A DNA stretch of 64,000 bases. Source: Achromobacter xylosoxidans A8 (GTDB lineage: Bacteria > Pseudomonadota > Gammaproteobacteria > Burkholderiales > Burkholderiaceae_B). Numbering within the stretch: position 1 is the first letter of the stretch; every line of letters starts with the position of its first letter. Made by a program: the position numbers and the translations under genes. The DNA is taken from contig NC_014640.1 in the NCBI RefSeq assembly GCF_000165835.1, positions 1,426,001-1,490,000 of the forward strand, in the 5' to 3' direction. Below are positions 54,251-62,224 of the stretch, piece by piece. The notes beneath the pieces were generated by a model. The model saw only the letters and a program-made list of their open reading frames with translations. It ran no database searches and was not told the origin of the DNA.

Positions 54251-56479
54251 ATGAAGCATATCAATGAAGGCGCGGCGCCCGCCGCGAAGACCTCGCGGCT
54301 TGCCGCCTTGCATACCGACACGCCCTGGTGGCGGCTAAGCGCCACCGCCGCGGACGCGCAGGCCATCGAGCCGCGCGAAATGGTCCGCATGCTGGAGCAG
54401 CTGATACTGATCCGGCGCTTCGAGGAAAAACTCTTGAAGCTGAGCGTGGCCGGCATCCTGCATGGTCCGGCGCATTCCAGCATCGGCCAGGATGGGGCGG
54501 CCGTGGGCGTCATGTCTATGCTGGAGTCGGCGGACAAGATCAACGGCACCCATCGCATGCACCACCAGTTCCTGGCCAAGGCGCTGAACCACGCCACGCC
54601 GGCGGATTATTCGCCGCTGGCCTCGGATACGCTGGACGCGCACCGCGACGTGGTTTATCGGACCTATGCCGAGATCCTGGGCCTGACGCCAGGCTATTGC
54701 GGCGGGCGCGGCGGCTCCATGCACCTGCGCTATCCCGAGGCGGGCATCTATGGCTCCAATGCCATCGTGGGCGGCAACCCTTCGCACGCGGTGGGCTACG
54801 CCTTCGCCGACAAGCTGCGCGGGCGCGATCACGTGTCCGTGGCCTTCTTCGGCGACGGCGCCATGCAGAGCGGCGCGGCCTACGAGGCCATGAACCTGGC
54901 GGCGCTCTACAACACGCCCACTATTTTCTTCGTGGAAAACAATCTGTACGCGGTGTCCACGCACGTGTCGGAGCAGACCCGCGAGACCCGCCTGTCGGCG
55001 CGCGGCCTGTCCCTGGGCGTGCCGGCCATCGAGTTCGACGGCATGGATGTCGTCGCGGCGCGCCTGGCCATGCAGGAGGCCCGCGCCATCATCCGCCGCG
55101 ACCGCGGGCCGGTGTTGCTGGAAGCGCAGACCTACCGCTACCTGCACCAATCTGGCGCCCTGAAGGGCAGCGCTTTCCGCTACCGCGACAAGGACGAGGA
55201 AGAGGCCTGGGGCGCGCGTGATCCCATTTCGACTTTCCCGGCGCAGCTGAAGTCGCTCGGCCTGATCGACGACCCCGGCATGGCCCGCCTGGAACGCCGC
55301 GCCGACGAGTTGATAGACGGCGCGCTGGATCGGCTGCTGGAGAACTATGGCGACGAGGCCGCGCAGCGTATCCGCCCCGAGCTGTGGCCGGACCCGGCCA
55401 GCGTGGACAGCGGCATCCGCGGCGACCTGAGCGAGCTCAAGGGTCTGCGTGCCGTCGAGCTGGAGGAGCAGGCGCCGGCCGATCTGGCGGACGCCAAGTT
55501 CCAGGACGTGATCTCGCGCGCCATGCTGCTGAATATGCAGCGCGACGACGGCATCTTCATCCTGGGCGAGGACGTGCATCGCCTGAAAGGAGGCACGGCC
55601 GGCGCCACCAAGGATATCGGCGACCATTTTCCGGACCGCCTTATCGGCACGCCGATCTGCGAGAACGGCTTCACCGGCCTGGCGCTGGGGGCGGCCTTGA
55701 ACGGCATGCGCCCGGTGGTGGAGATCATGTATCCCGACTTCGCGCTGGTGGCGGCGGACCAGTTGTTCAACCAGATCGCCAAGGTGCGGCACATGTTCGG
55801 CGGCAAGTTCGCGGTGCCCGTGCTGGTGCGCAGCCGGGTCACGGCCGGCACCGGTTACGGCTCGCAGCATTCCATGGACGCCAGCGGCTTGTTCGCGCAA
55901 TACCCGGGATGGCGCATCCTGGCGCCGTCGCGGCCTTACGACTACATCGGGCTGCTCAACGCCGCGCTGCGCTGCGACGATCCGGTCCTGATGGTGGAAT
56001 ACAACGACCTGTTCAAGCAGGTGGACAAGGTGCCGGCCGCGGACTGGGACTACATCGTGCCCATCGGGCGGGCCCGCGTCGCGCGCGACGGCGCACGCTG
56101 CACCATCCTGACCTACGGCGTCATGGTAGATATCTGCTGCCAGGCCGCGGAGCGGACCGGCATCGATGCCCAGGTGATAGACCTGCGCACGCTGGATCCG
56201 CTAGGCATCGATTGGGAAACCATCGCGGCAGGCGTCAAGCGCACCCAGGCGCTGATGATCGTGGAGCAGACCACGCGCGGTACTTCGATCGGCTCGCGGG
56301 TGGCGAGCGAGGCGCAGTCCCGGCTGTTCGACTGGTTGGACCACGAGATCGTGCACGTCACGGGCGCCAATTCCTCGCCCGTGGTTTCCAAGGTGCTGGA
56401 GCGCGCGGCGCTGGCGGATGCGCAGGCCGTGGAGACGGCGCTGCGGTCCCTGGATAGCCGCCGCGGCGGCTCACGCTGA
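54251..56479 (+). CDS. Fused E1 alpha-beta thiamine-diphosphate dehydrogenase (acetoin/pyruvate dehydrogenase family)
   Basis: A 742-residue protein joining both E1 subunits in one chain. The alpha half (about 40-390) has HGPAHSSIGQDGAAVG and the thiamine-diphosphate motif GDG (201-203) to NN (230-231). The beta half (about 420-735) has GEDVHRLKGGTAGATK, ENGFTGLALGAALNGMRPVVEI and GYGSQHSMDASGLFAQYPGW. Closest in feel to AcoA-AcoB and branched-chain E1 fusions. With the E2-like protein at 57024 it should oxidatively cleave a 2-oxoacid or an alpha-hydroxyketone to an acyl-CoA. The substrate is not known. Confidence 0.9.
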   Translation: MKHINEGAAPAAKTSRLAALHTDTPWWRLSATAADAQAIEPREMVRMLEQLILIRRFEEKLLKLSVAGILHGPAHSSIGQDGAAVGVMSMLESADKINGTHRMHHQFLAKALNHATPADYSPLASDTLDAHRDVVYRTYAEILGLTPGYCGGRGGSMHLRYPEAGIYGSNAIVGGNPSHAVGYAFADKLRGRDHVSVAFFGDGAMQSGAAYEAMNLAALYNTPTIFFVENNLYAVSTHVSEQTRETRLSARGLSLGVPAIEFDGMDVVAARLAMQEARAIIRRDRGPVLLEAQTYRYLHQSGALKGSAFRYRDKDEEEAWGARDPISTFPAQLKSLGLIDDPGMARLERRADELIDGALDRLLENYGDEAAQRIRPELWPDPASVDSGIRGDLSELKGLRAVELEEQAPADLADAKFQDVISRAMLLNMQRDDGIFILGEDVHRLKGGTAGATKDIGDHFPDRLIGTPICENGFTGLALGAALNGMRPVVEIMYPDFALVAADQLFNQIAKVRHMFGGKFAVPVLVRSRVTAGTGYGSQHSMDASGLFAQYPGWRILAPSRPYDYIGLLNAALRCDDPVLMVEYNDLFKQVDKVPAADWDYIVPIGRARVARDGARCTILTYGVMVDICCQAAERTGIDAQVIDLRTLDPLGIDWETIAAGVKRTQALMIVEQTTRGTSIGSRVASEAQSRLFDWLDHEIVHVTGANSSPVVSKVLERAALADAQAVETALRSLDSRRGGSR

Positions 56480-56507
56480 GGCAGGCGCCTGCGCCTGGGA
56501 GAGACAA

Positions 56508-56960
56508 ATGCTCAAAGACAAATTGCTTGCCACGCACCATACGGCTGTCTGCGTCAATGATTTCGAGCGCGCGCGGAATTTCTACACCGGTTTCCTCGGT
56601 TTCGAGCTGGAGGGGGAAATGGACCACCGCTGCGAGCCCGCGCTGGGCGAAGTGGTCGGCCTGCCGGGCGCGACCATACGCTGGGCCATGCTGCGCCACG
56701 GCGGGTACCGGGTCGAGCTGTTCAAGTACTACACGCCCGACGGCGACAAGCAGCCGCGCCGCCAATGCGATTTCGGCTACAGCCACATGGCTTTCGAGGT
56801 GGCGGATGTGGATGCGGTGTATGAGCAGGCGACGCAGGCCGGCTACGAAAGCGTGTCCTCGCCGCGCGTCATGCGGCAAGGACGTACCAAGGTGTTCTAT
56901 CTGATGGAGCCTGAAGGAGCCATTACCGAGTTCATCCAGTTCATGAACCCGGCCGCCTGA
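56508..56960 (+). CDS. VOC-superfamily (glyoxalase/epimerase-like) metalloprotein
   Basis: A 150-residue vicinal-oxygen-chelate protein. Metal-ligand positions are HHTAVCVNDFERARNFYTGFLGF (first H), VELFKYY (E), YSHMAFEVADVDAVYEQ (H) and ITEFIQF (E), as in methylmalonyl-CoA epimerases and glyoxalases. It lies between the E1 and E2 genes, so a role as epimerase or as detoxifier of a reactive aldehyde in the same pathway is plausible. Confidence 0.82.
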   Translation: MLKDKLLATHHTAVCVNDFERARNFYTGFLGFELEGEMDHRCEPALGEVVGLPGATIRWAMLRHGGYRVELFKYYTPDGDKQPRRQCDFGYSHMAFEVADVDAVYEQATQAGYESVSSPRVMRQGRTKVFYLMEPEGAITEFIQFMNPAA

Positions 56961-57023
56961 CGCCGCGCTGGCACAAGGCGCTCCGAATACTTGAGGGGCG
57001 CATCGGATTTCGAAGGAACAAGC

Positions 57024-58385
57024 ATGACGAGAACGCTGGATATGGTCGTCCCGCCGACGGGCGAGGCCCTGGACGCGGCCCGCCTGGTCGCCTGGATCGT
57101 GACGCCGGGCCAGGCCTTCAAGGCAGGCGACGTGTTGGTCGAGATCGAAACGGACAAGTCCATCATCGAGGTGCCCGCGCATGATGACGGGGTCATGGTG
57201 GAGCATCTCGTCGCCGTGGACGGCATCGTGAACGCGGATACGGTGATAGCAAGAATCCAGATGGAAGGCGAGGGGACGCCAGTGCCGGCTCCGCGTGCTG
57301 CCGTGGCGGCGCAGCCTACTTCCGCCAAGCCCGCAGGGGCTGCGCAGGCGGATGCGCCCGCTGCCACGCAGGTGCCGCCGGTGTCGAAACCAGCACCGCA
57401 GCCGGCGGAGGTCTCGCCGCCAGCAGCGCGCAAGTTTGCCACTCCCGCCGCCCGCCGCGTTGCGGCCGAGCGAGGCATCGCGCTGGACGGGGTGCAAGGG
57501 TCGGGCCCGAACGGCCGTGTGACCGTGGCGGACGTCGGGCAGGCAGGCATTGATGGACAGGACCGCATGCAGGCCCGAGGGGCGCCGGGAGAAAAGCGTG
57601 AGGTTTGGGCTTCCACACGCCACGGCGATGTTCGCGTGACCCTGTGGGAAGGAAGCCGTGCCGGCAGCCAGACCGCCGTGCTCATCCACGGCATGTTCGG
57701 CGACCGCGACGCCTGGGCCAGCCTGGCGCACGCGCTCAGCCGCGCCGGACTGCGGGTGCTGGCCATGGATCTGCCTTGCCACGGCGCCACGCGCTCGCAG
57801 GCGACGCGCTTCGAGCATGTGGTGGATGCAGTGGCCGATACGGTCACGGCCCAATGCAACGGTTCCGTGACGCTGATCGGCCATTCCTTCGGCGCCGCCG
57901 TGGCAGCCCGGGCCGCGTCCCGGCCCGGGATGGCCGTGGACGGCCTGATCCTGATCGCGCCGGTCGGACTGGGCACGGAGATCGATCAGAGCTTTCTCAC
58001 GGGCATGACGCATGCCGGCACCAACGAGGCCGCGCAGCGCGAACTGCAGAAGCTCACCGTCTCCGGCATGACGCCCTCGGGCAACTTCATCGACGCCTTG
58101 CGGCAAAGCACCCAGGCGCGCCGCGAATCGCTGATCGAACTGTGCAGGGAAGTCGGCTGGAACGGCGTGCAGCAACTGAGCATCGTCGCGGACCTGGCCA
58201 ATCTCGCATGCCGCTGCACGCTGATTCACGGCCGGCGCGACGCCGTCATTCCGTGGCGTCACGCCCTCAACGCGCCGCCGAGGACCGCGCTGCATCTGCT
58301 GCCGGACGCCGGCCACATGCCGCAATGGGAAGCCGGCAAGCTGGTGGCGGATATCGTGTTGGATGCGGTGGCGGCGACGCGCTGA
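57024..58385 (+). CDS. Lipoyl-domain, E3-binding, alpha/beta-hydrolase protein (AcoC-like E2 of acetoin dehydrogenase)
   Basis: A 453-residue E2-type protein from MTRTLDMVVP at 57024. The lipoyl domain covers residues 1-80, with lipoyl lysine K45 (IETDKSIIEV). A flexible Ala/Pro/Gln linker follows, then a peripheral-subunit-binding domain (about 140-175: ATPAARRVAAERGIALDGVQGSGPNGRV). Instead of the usual acyltransferase domain it has an alpha/beta hydrolase (nucleophile elbow GHSFGAAV, late histidine in AGHMPQWE). This architecture is known from AcoC of acetoin dehydrogenase complexes. No E3 (dihydrolipoamide dehydrogenase) gene is nearby. Confidence 0.88.
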   Translation: MTRTLDMVVPPTGEALDAARLVAWIVTPGQAFKAGDVLVEIETDKSIIEVPAHDDGVMVEHLVAVDGIVNADTVIARIQMEGEGTPVPAPRAAVAAQPTSAKPAGAAQADAPAATQVPPVSKPAPQPAEVSPPAARKFATPAARRVAAERGIALDGVQGSGPNGRVTVADVGQAGIDGQDRMQARGAPGEKREVWASTRHGDVRVTLWEGSRAGSQTAVLIHGMFGDRDAWASLAHALSRAGLRVLAMDLPCHGATRSQATRFEHVVDAVADTVTAQCNGSVTLIGHSFGAAVAARAASRPGMAVDGLILIAPVGLGTEIDQSFLTGMTHAGTNEAAQRELQKLTVSGMTPSGNFIDALRQSTQARRESLIELCREVGWNGVQQLSIVADLANLACRCTLIHGRRDAVIPWRHALNAPPRTALHLLPDAGHMPQWEAGKLVADIVLDAVAATR

Positions 58386-58408
58386 ACCGCCGCGCTGGTC
58401 TTCCCGGC

Positions 58409-58945
58409 CTAGCGCGCGAACTTCAGCGACACGTCGACATGCGTGCCGCGGTCCAGATCGGCTCCAGGGGAGAAAGTGGATTCCGGCAGGCTCATCAGTT
58501 CCTGCCCGGTGTCCCCGGCCTCTATCCGCCGCGCGATGTCGTCCAGCAGAAGCGTGCGCGTGGCAAAGCCGTGGCCTCGCAGGTTCCTCGCGTACAACCG
58601 GTAAGTCAGGTTGGGCTCGGACCCTTTCATCACGCCCAGGTCGAGCACCGCGCCCTGTTCGTCACGCAGCAGCAAGCGTCCCGGCCGGGCGTAAATGCGG
58701 TAAATGCGCCAAGGCGATGAGATGGCTGCGCGCGAGGGTTGGAAATCCGTGTGCGCATTGTTTTTGCGTCCCCCTCTAGCCGGCGCCGAACTGTGGGGAA
58801 GAAACTTGACGCATGCATGGGCCAGGCGTGCGAAGGTTTTTTTTACTGCGCTCACGCGCTGCATGCCGGTTGAACTTTCATAGCCGTACTCCATTATGGC
58901 GATACGGCGAGGCGACGCGCGTTCAAAGCACCATTCGCGCAGCAT
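58409..58945 (-). CDS. Hypothetical protein, 178 residues
   Basis: I do not recognise it. From the ATG at 58945 (AAGGA ten bases upstream) the first half is basic and low in structure. The second half, YRIYARPGRLLLRDEQGAVLDLGVMKGSEPNLTYRLYARN, looks like a compact beta domain. In-frame ATGs at 58894 and 58864 are alternative starts. It is convergent with the E2-like gene and near the cold-shock gene. Translation is plausible but not certain. Confidence 0.5.
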   Translation of the reverse strand: MLREWCFERASPRRIAIMEYGYESSTGMQRVSAVKKTFARLAHACVKFLPHSSAPARGGRKNNAHTDFQPSRAAISSPWRIYRIYARPGRLLLRDEQGAVLDLGVMKGSEPNLTYRLYARNLRGHGFATRTLLLDDIARRIEAGDTGQELMSLPESTFSPGADLDRGTHVDVSLKFAR

Positions 58946-59275
58946 ACGCGTTCAATCCTTGACGGCGTGGGAAAAAGGCAAAGGCGTTACGTAATTGGGA
59001 TGCTCGTTACGTATCAGCGGGAAATAGGCGGAAAGCCGGAAGTTAATGCTGCTGAAAATACCCGGAGTATCGGCCTATGTGTTAACGGGGTGGTAATTGG
59101 AAACGCGCATTGACTTTCGCCGACCCTGCACCCATAGTGGGTTTGAAGCTTTTCGAGCATCGAGATTTTCGTCCGGTCTTGCTCCCTTTCCGGGGCGCTT
59201 CATTGTTCGCGGTCCTTTCCTTGACTGGCTTATCCACCGTCGCGGGCGCAGCCCCGCATTTAAAAGGAAGGACTC
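58946..59275. other. 330-base region holding the cold-shock gene promoter and leader
   Basis: No gene is supported here. It contains a sigma-70 promoter at 59110-59138 and an approximately 130-nt untranslated leader before the cold-shock gene, a usual feature of csp mRNAs. The first 150 bases are moderately AT-rich (GTTACGTAATTGG, GTTACGTATCAG), with GTTACGTA repeated at about 58986 and 59006. Confidence 0.5.
59110..59138 (+). promoter_or_regulatory. Sigma-70 promoter of the cold-shock gene
   Basis: -35 TTGACT (59110-59115, 5 of 6), 17-bp spacer, -10 CATAGT (59133-59138, 4 of 6). Transcription would start near 59145, giving a leader of about 130 nt before the ATG at 59276. Confidence 0.55.
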
Positions 59276-59479
59276 ATGGAAACCGGCATAGTCAAATGGT
59301 TCAACGACGCCAAGGGCTTCGGCTTCATCATGCCCGAAAACGGCGGCAAGGATCTGTTCGCGCATTTCTCCGAAATCGTCAGCGACGGCCACAAGGTGCT
59401 GGTCGAGAATCAGCGCGTCAGTTATGTGACCGCGCAGGGCGCCAAAGGGCCTCACGCCACGCAGATCCGCGCTTTATGA
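59276..59479 (+). CDS. CspA-family cold-shock protein
   Basis: A 67-residue OB-fold nucleic-acid chaperone. RNP1 is KGFGFIMPE and RNP2 is LFAHFSE, with MetGluThrGlyIleValLysTrpPhe at the start as in CspA/CspD. The ATG at 59276 follows AAGGAAGG. Length and sequence are typical. It probably unwinds RNA after cold shock or during growth transitions. It is monocistronic or linked to the small gene at 59520. Confidence 0.93.
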   Translation: METGIVKWFNDAKGFGFIMPENGGKDLFAHFSEIVSDGHKVLVENQRVSYVTAQGAKGPHATQIRAL

Positions 59480-59481
59480 GT

Positions 59482-59502
59482 AAAGGGCCGCAAGGCCCTT
59501 TT
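59482..59502 (+). terminator. Intrinsic-type hairpin after the cold-shock gene
   Basis: AAAGGGCC (59482-59489), GCAA tetraloop, GGCCCTTT (59494-59501) and T. A perfect 8-bp stem with a stable GNRA loop starting 3 nt after the stop codon. The U-run is short (four), so some read-through into the next gene is possible. Confidence 0.7.
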
Positions 59503-59519
59503 ATCAAGTAGGGGGTTTC

Positions 59520-59777
59520 ATGTTTCACAACAATATGGTCTACAAGGGCTATCGGCTGACAGCCAGCGTGTCGCGGATTTCAGTCGGAGGCTCTGGCCGG
59601 CCTGCGTTTACCGCCACGGTGGCCGTGGAGCTCGCGGGCAACCAGGACAAAACGGGCGTATCCCACGCCGTGCCTTTGTTTGCTTCGGGCGGCTTCGTTT
59701 CCAGTCCGGGCATGGCGGTGGACGCCGCGATCCATCATGGCCGCGTCGTCGTTGACGCGCACGCCCGGCCTGCGTGA
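59520..59777 (+). CDS. Small hypothetical protein, 85 residues
   Basis: Unrecognised. An AGGGGG ribosome site precedes the ATG. The protein (YKGYRLTASVSRISVGGSGRPAFTATVAVEL..) looks like a small all-beta domain without signal peptide or membrane segment. Similar small proteins are common beside csp genes in Burkholderiales, as far as I recall, but I cannot name the family. Confidence 0.65.
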   Translation: MFHNNMVYKGYRLTASVSRISVGGSGRPAFTATVAVELAGNQDKTGVSHAVPLFASGGFVSSPGMAVDAAIHHGRVVVDAHARPA

Positions 59778-59792
59778 GCCGCCAGCCGCGCC

Positions 59793-61316
59793 TCAGCCCT
59801 TCAGCCCGATGCGCCGCGCCAGCTTGTGCAGGTTGCTGGCATCCACGCCCAGCGCGCGCGCGGCGTGGGCCCAATTACCTTGATGCGACTCCAACGCCCG
59901 GCGGATGGCCTGCCGTTGGCAGGCATCGACCGCTTCCCGTAGCGTCTGGTCTGGCCCGACGGACGCGTCGGCATTGTCCTGCGGCGCCGCCACGGGCATG
60001 TCGCCATCGGACAAGTCCAGCAGCTTGGCGCCCAGCGTCACGATCTCGTTGCGCGTGGCGCCATGGCTGACGGCCTTGATGGCGGCGCGGCTGATGACGT
60101 GTTCCAGTTCGCGCACATTGCCGGGCCAGCGGTAGCGGCGCAGCATGTCCTCGGCTTCGGGCGACAGCCGGAGGCTGCGCAGGCCCAGGCGCGCGCGGTT
60201 CAGTTCCAGGTAGCGGCCGGCCAGCAGCAGCACGTCGTTGCCGCGGTCGCGCAGCGGCGGGATGGGGATGGGATAGACGGACAGCCGGTGATAGAGGTCG
60301 GCGCGGAAATCGCCCGCGCGCACCAGGTCGCGCAAGCTGCGGTTGGTGGCGGCCAGGATGCGCACGTCCACGCGGCGCGGGCGGTCGTCGCCCAGGCGCT
60401 GGATTTCGCCGTTCTGCAGGGTGCGCAACAGCTTGGCCTGCACCAGCAGCGGCAGTTCGCCCACTTCGTCCAGGAACAGCGTGCCGCCGTTGGCGGCCTC
60501 GAAGCGGCCTGGGCGGTCCGCGACCGCGCCTGAGAACGCGCCCTTGGCGTGGCCGAACAATTCGCTTTCGGCCAGCGATTCGGGCAGGGCGGCGCAGTTC
60601 ACATGCACCAGCGGCTTGTCGCGGCGGCGTGACAGGCGGTGCACGCGATGCGCGAACAGTTCCTTGCCCACGCCGGTTTCCCCCAGCAGCAGGATAGGCA
60701 GTTCCGAGTCCGCCACCACCTGGATTTCGTGCAGCAGGCGGCCGATGGCTTCGCTTTGCCCCAGGATCTCGTTGTTGTCGGCGACGGCGCTGTCGGCCGG
60801 TTCGGCGCCGCGCGCCACGCGCAGCGCCCGGATTTCCGCTTCCAGGCGAGTGGTGCGCAAGGCGGCTTCCAGCAGCACGATGTAATCGCGCAGATCGGAC
60901 TGGGCCTCGGCGTCGAAGGTGCCCACTTCCAGCGCGTCCAGCGTCAGCACGCCCCAGGGCCGGCCCTCGATGTGCAGGCTGGTGCCCATGCAATCGTGCA
61001 CCGGCAGCGGTTCGCCGGCCATGCCGTTGATCAGGCCGTCATAGGGATCGGGCAGGGTGCTGTCGTGGTGAAAACAGGTGACGCCGCGCCGCGCCAGGAT
61101 GGCCGCCAGCCGTGGATGCTGCTGCACGGCGAAGCGGCGGCCCAGGGCGTCCTGCGTCAGGCCGTCCACCGCGATGGGGCGCAAGTGGTCTTCTTCCAGT
61201 TGCAGCAGGGCCACGGCGCCGCAGCGGAAGTGGGTGCGCAGGCTGGACACCAGCCGCTGCAGACGGACTGCGGGAGGGAGATCGGCGACCAGATCGGCAA
61301 GCAGCAGGTTTTGCAT
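59793..61316 (-). CDS. norR: NorR, nitric-oxide-sensing sigma-54-dependent activator
   Basis: A 507-residue enhancer-binding protein. The N-terminal GAF domain (about 1-165) keeps the residues tied to the iron site in E. coli NorR: HPRL (R69), LPDPYDGLI, HDCMG (C109) and LTLDAL (D127). The AAA+ domain has Walker A GETGVGKE (212-219) and the sigma-54 contact loop GAFSGA (259-264), with serine where GAFTGA has threonine. The C-terminal Fis-type helix-turn-helix is NWAHAARALGVDASNLHKLARRIG. It is divergent from the RIC gene, its predicted target. Confidence 0.93.
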   Translation of the reverse strand: MQNLLLADLVADLPPAVRLQRLVSSLRTHFRCGAVALLQLEEDHLRPIAVDGLTQDALGRRFAVQQHPRLAAILARRGVTCFHHDSTLPDPYDGLINGMAGEPLPVHDCMGTSLHIEGRPWGVLTLDALEVGTFDAEAQSDLRDYIVLLEAALRTTRLEAEIRALRVARGAEPADSAVADNNEILGQSEAIGRLLHEIQVVADSELPILLLGETGVGKELFAHRVHRLSRRRDKPLVHVNCAALPESLAESELFGHAKGAFSGAVADRPGRFEAANGGTLFLDEVGELPLLVQAKLLRTLQNGEIQRLGDDRPRRVDVRILAATNRSLRDLVRAGDFRADLYHRLSVYPIPIPPLRDRGNDVLLLAGRYLELNRARLGLRSLRLSPEAEDMLRRYRWPGNVRELEHVISRAAIKAVSHGATRNEIVTLGAKLLDLSDGDMPVAAPQDNADASVGPDQTLREAVDACQRQAIRRALESHQGNWAHAARALGVDASNLHKLARRIGLKG

Positions 61317-61317
61317 G

Positions 61318-61375
61318 GGTGAATTTTACCGTCCCGGGGTGGTTTGAACCGTGGCTTTCCAGGGTCATATTCACC
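61318..61375. promoter_or_regulatory. Three NorR-type enhancer sites
   Basis: Three perfect GGT-N7-ACC sites: GGTGAATTTTACC (61318-61330), GGTGGTTTGAACC (61338-61350) and GGTCATATTCACC (61363-61375). The form and number match NorR enhancers upstream of norAB in Cupriavidus as I recall them. The first abuts the norR start codon, so NorR may also repress itself. Confidence 0.85.
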
Positions 61376-61413
61376 CTTTAATTTGCAATTCATTGATAAA
61401 TAGCAAGTTTTTC

Positions 61414-61430
61414 CTGGCACGGTTTTCGCA
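61414..61430 (+). promoter_or_regulatory. Sigma-54 promoter of the RIC gene
   Basis: CTGGCACG (61414-61421), four bases, then TCGCA (61426-61430). The -24 GG and -12 GC are 10 bases apart, as required. Transcription should start near 61441, 28 nt before the ATG at 61469. Confidence 0.8.
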
Positions 61431-61468
61431 TTAGCTCCAGTACCCGTCACGAACTATGGAGAGACGCG

Positions 61469-62149
61469 ATGAGCATGGTTGAGCAATCCTTGGGGCAATT
61501 GGCCCGCAGCATCCCTGGCGCCACGCAGGTATTTCATGAGTACCAGCTGGATTTCTGCTGTGGCGGCAAGAAGAGCCTGGCCGAGGCGGCAGCCCAGCGT
61601 TCGCTGGACGCGGCGCAGATCGAGGCGCGCCTGATGGAACTGGCGCGCACTCCGTCGCAGGAAACGGATTGGGGCCTGGCTACGCCGGCCGAACTGGTGG
61701 ACCACATCCTGGCGCGCTACCACGAGGTGCATCGCCAGCAATTGCCCGAATTGATCCGGCTGGCGCTGAAGGTGGAGCAGGTGCACGCCGACAGCCCCGA
61801 CTGCCCGACCGGCCTGGCCGACCACCTGCGCGTGATGCAGCAGGAACTGGAAAGCCATATGCAGAAAGAGGAACAGGTGCTGTTCCCGATGCTGGCCCGC
61901 GGCCATGGCGCCATGGCGACCATGCCCATCATGGTCATGCGCACGGAGCATGACGACCATGGCGTGGCGCTGGAACGGCTGCTGGCGCTGACCAACGACA
62001 TCACGCTGCCGCGCGCCGCCTGCAACACCTGGCGGGCGCTATACCTGGGCCTGCGCACCTTCAAGGAAGACTTGATGGCGCACATCCACCTGGAAAACAA
62101 CATCCTGTTCGAGAACGCGGCCAATCCCACGGCGCATGCGCGCAATTGA
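61469..62149 (+). CDS. RIC-family di-iron Fe-S cluster repair protein (YtfE/ScdA/NorA-like)
   Basis: A 226-residue protein that restores iron-sulfur clusters after nitrosative or oxidative damage. The N-terminal ScdA domain has the paired cysteines C30-C31 (YQLDFCCGGKKSLAEA). The hemerythrin-like domain follows with histidine and glutamate ligands in LVDHILARYHEVHRQQ, HLRVMQQELESHMQKEEQVLFP, MRTEHDDHG and AHIHLENNILFE. In Cupriavidus the homologue is NorA. Regulation by NorR is strongly suggested by the enhancer sites and sigma-54 promoter just upstream. Confidence 0.92.
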   Translation: MSMVEQSLGQLARSIPGATQVFHEYQLDFCCGGKKSLAEAAAQRSLDAAQIEARLMELARTPSQETDWGLATPAELVDHILARYHEVHRQQLPELIRLALKVEQVHADSPDCPTGLADHLRVMQQELESHMQKEEQVLFPMLARGHGAMATMPIMVMRTEHDDHGVALERLLALTNDITLPRAACNTWRALYLGLRTFKEDLMAHIHLENNILFENAANPTAHARN

Positions 62150-62154
62150 ACGGG

Positions 62155-62202
62155 GCTGCGGACGATTCCGCAGCAAACCGCGAGCGGGGCGTCGGCCCCG
62201 CT
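62155..62202 (+). terminator. Two tandem hairpins between the RIC and hemerythrin genes
   Basis: GCTGCGGA (62155-62162) pairs with TCCGCAGC (62167-62174) across CGAT, and AGCGGGGC (62183-62190) pairs with GCCCCGCT (62195-62202) across GTCG. Both stems are perfect 8-bp. Neither has a U-tract, so partial termination or mRNA protection is more likely than a full stop. Confidence 0.5.
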
Positions 62203-62224
62203 GCTTCCGTACGGAAATCCAGGC

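Noticed and set aside
56358..58325. 655-codon open frame on the minus strand
   Set aside because: It overlaps the E1 end, the VOC gene and the E2-like gene, all with clear domains on the plus strand; its translation is low-complexity shadow sequence.
54251..58385. Straight acetoin utilisation (aco) operon
   Set aside because: AcoX, AcoL and AcoR are absent, the E1 is fused, a VOC gene is inserted, and the complex is joined to sulfonate-type transport and diol dehydrogenases; acetoin remains possible but is not the best reading.
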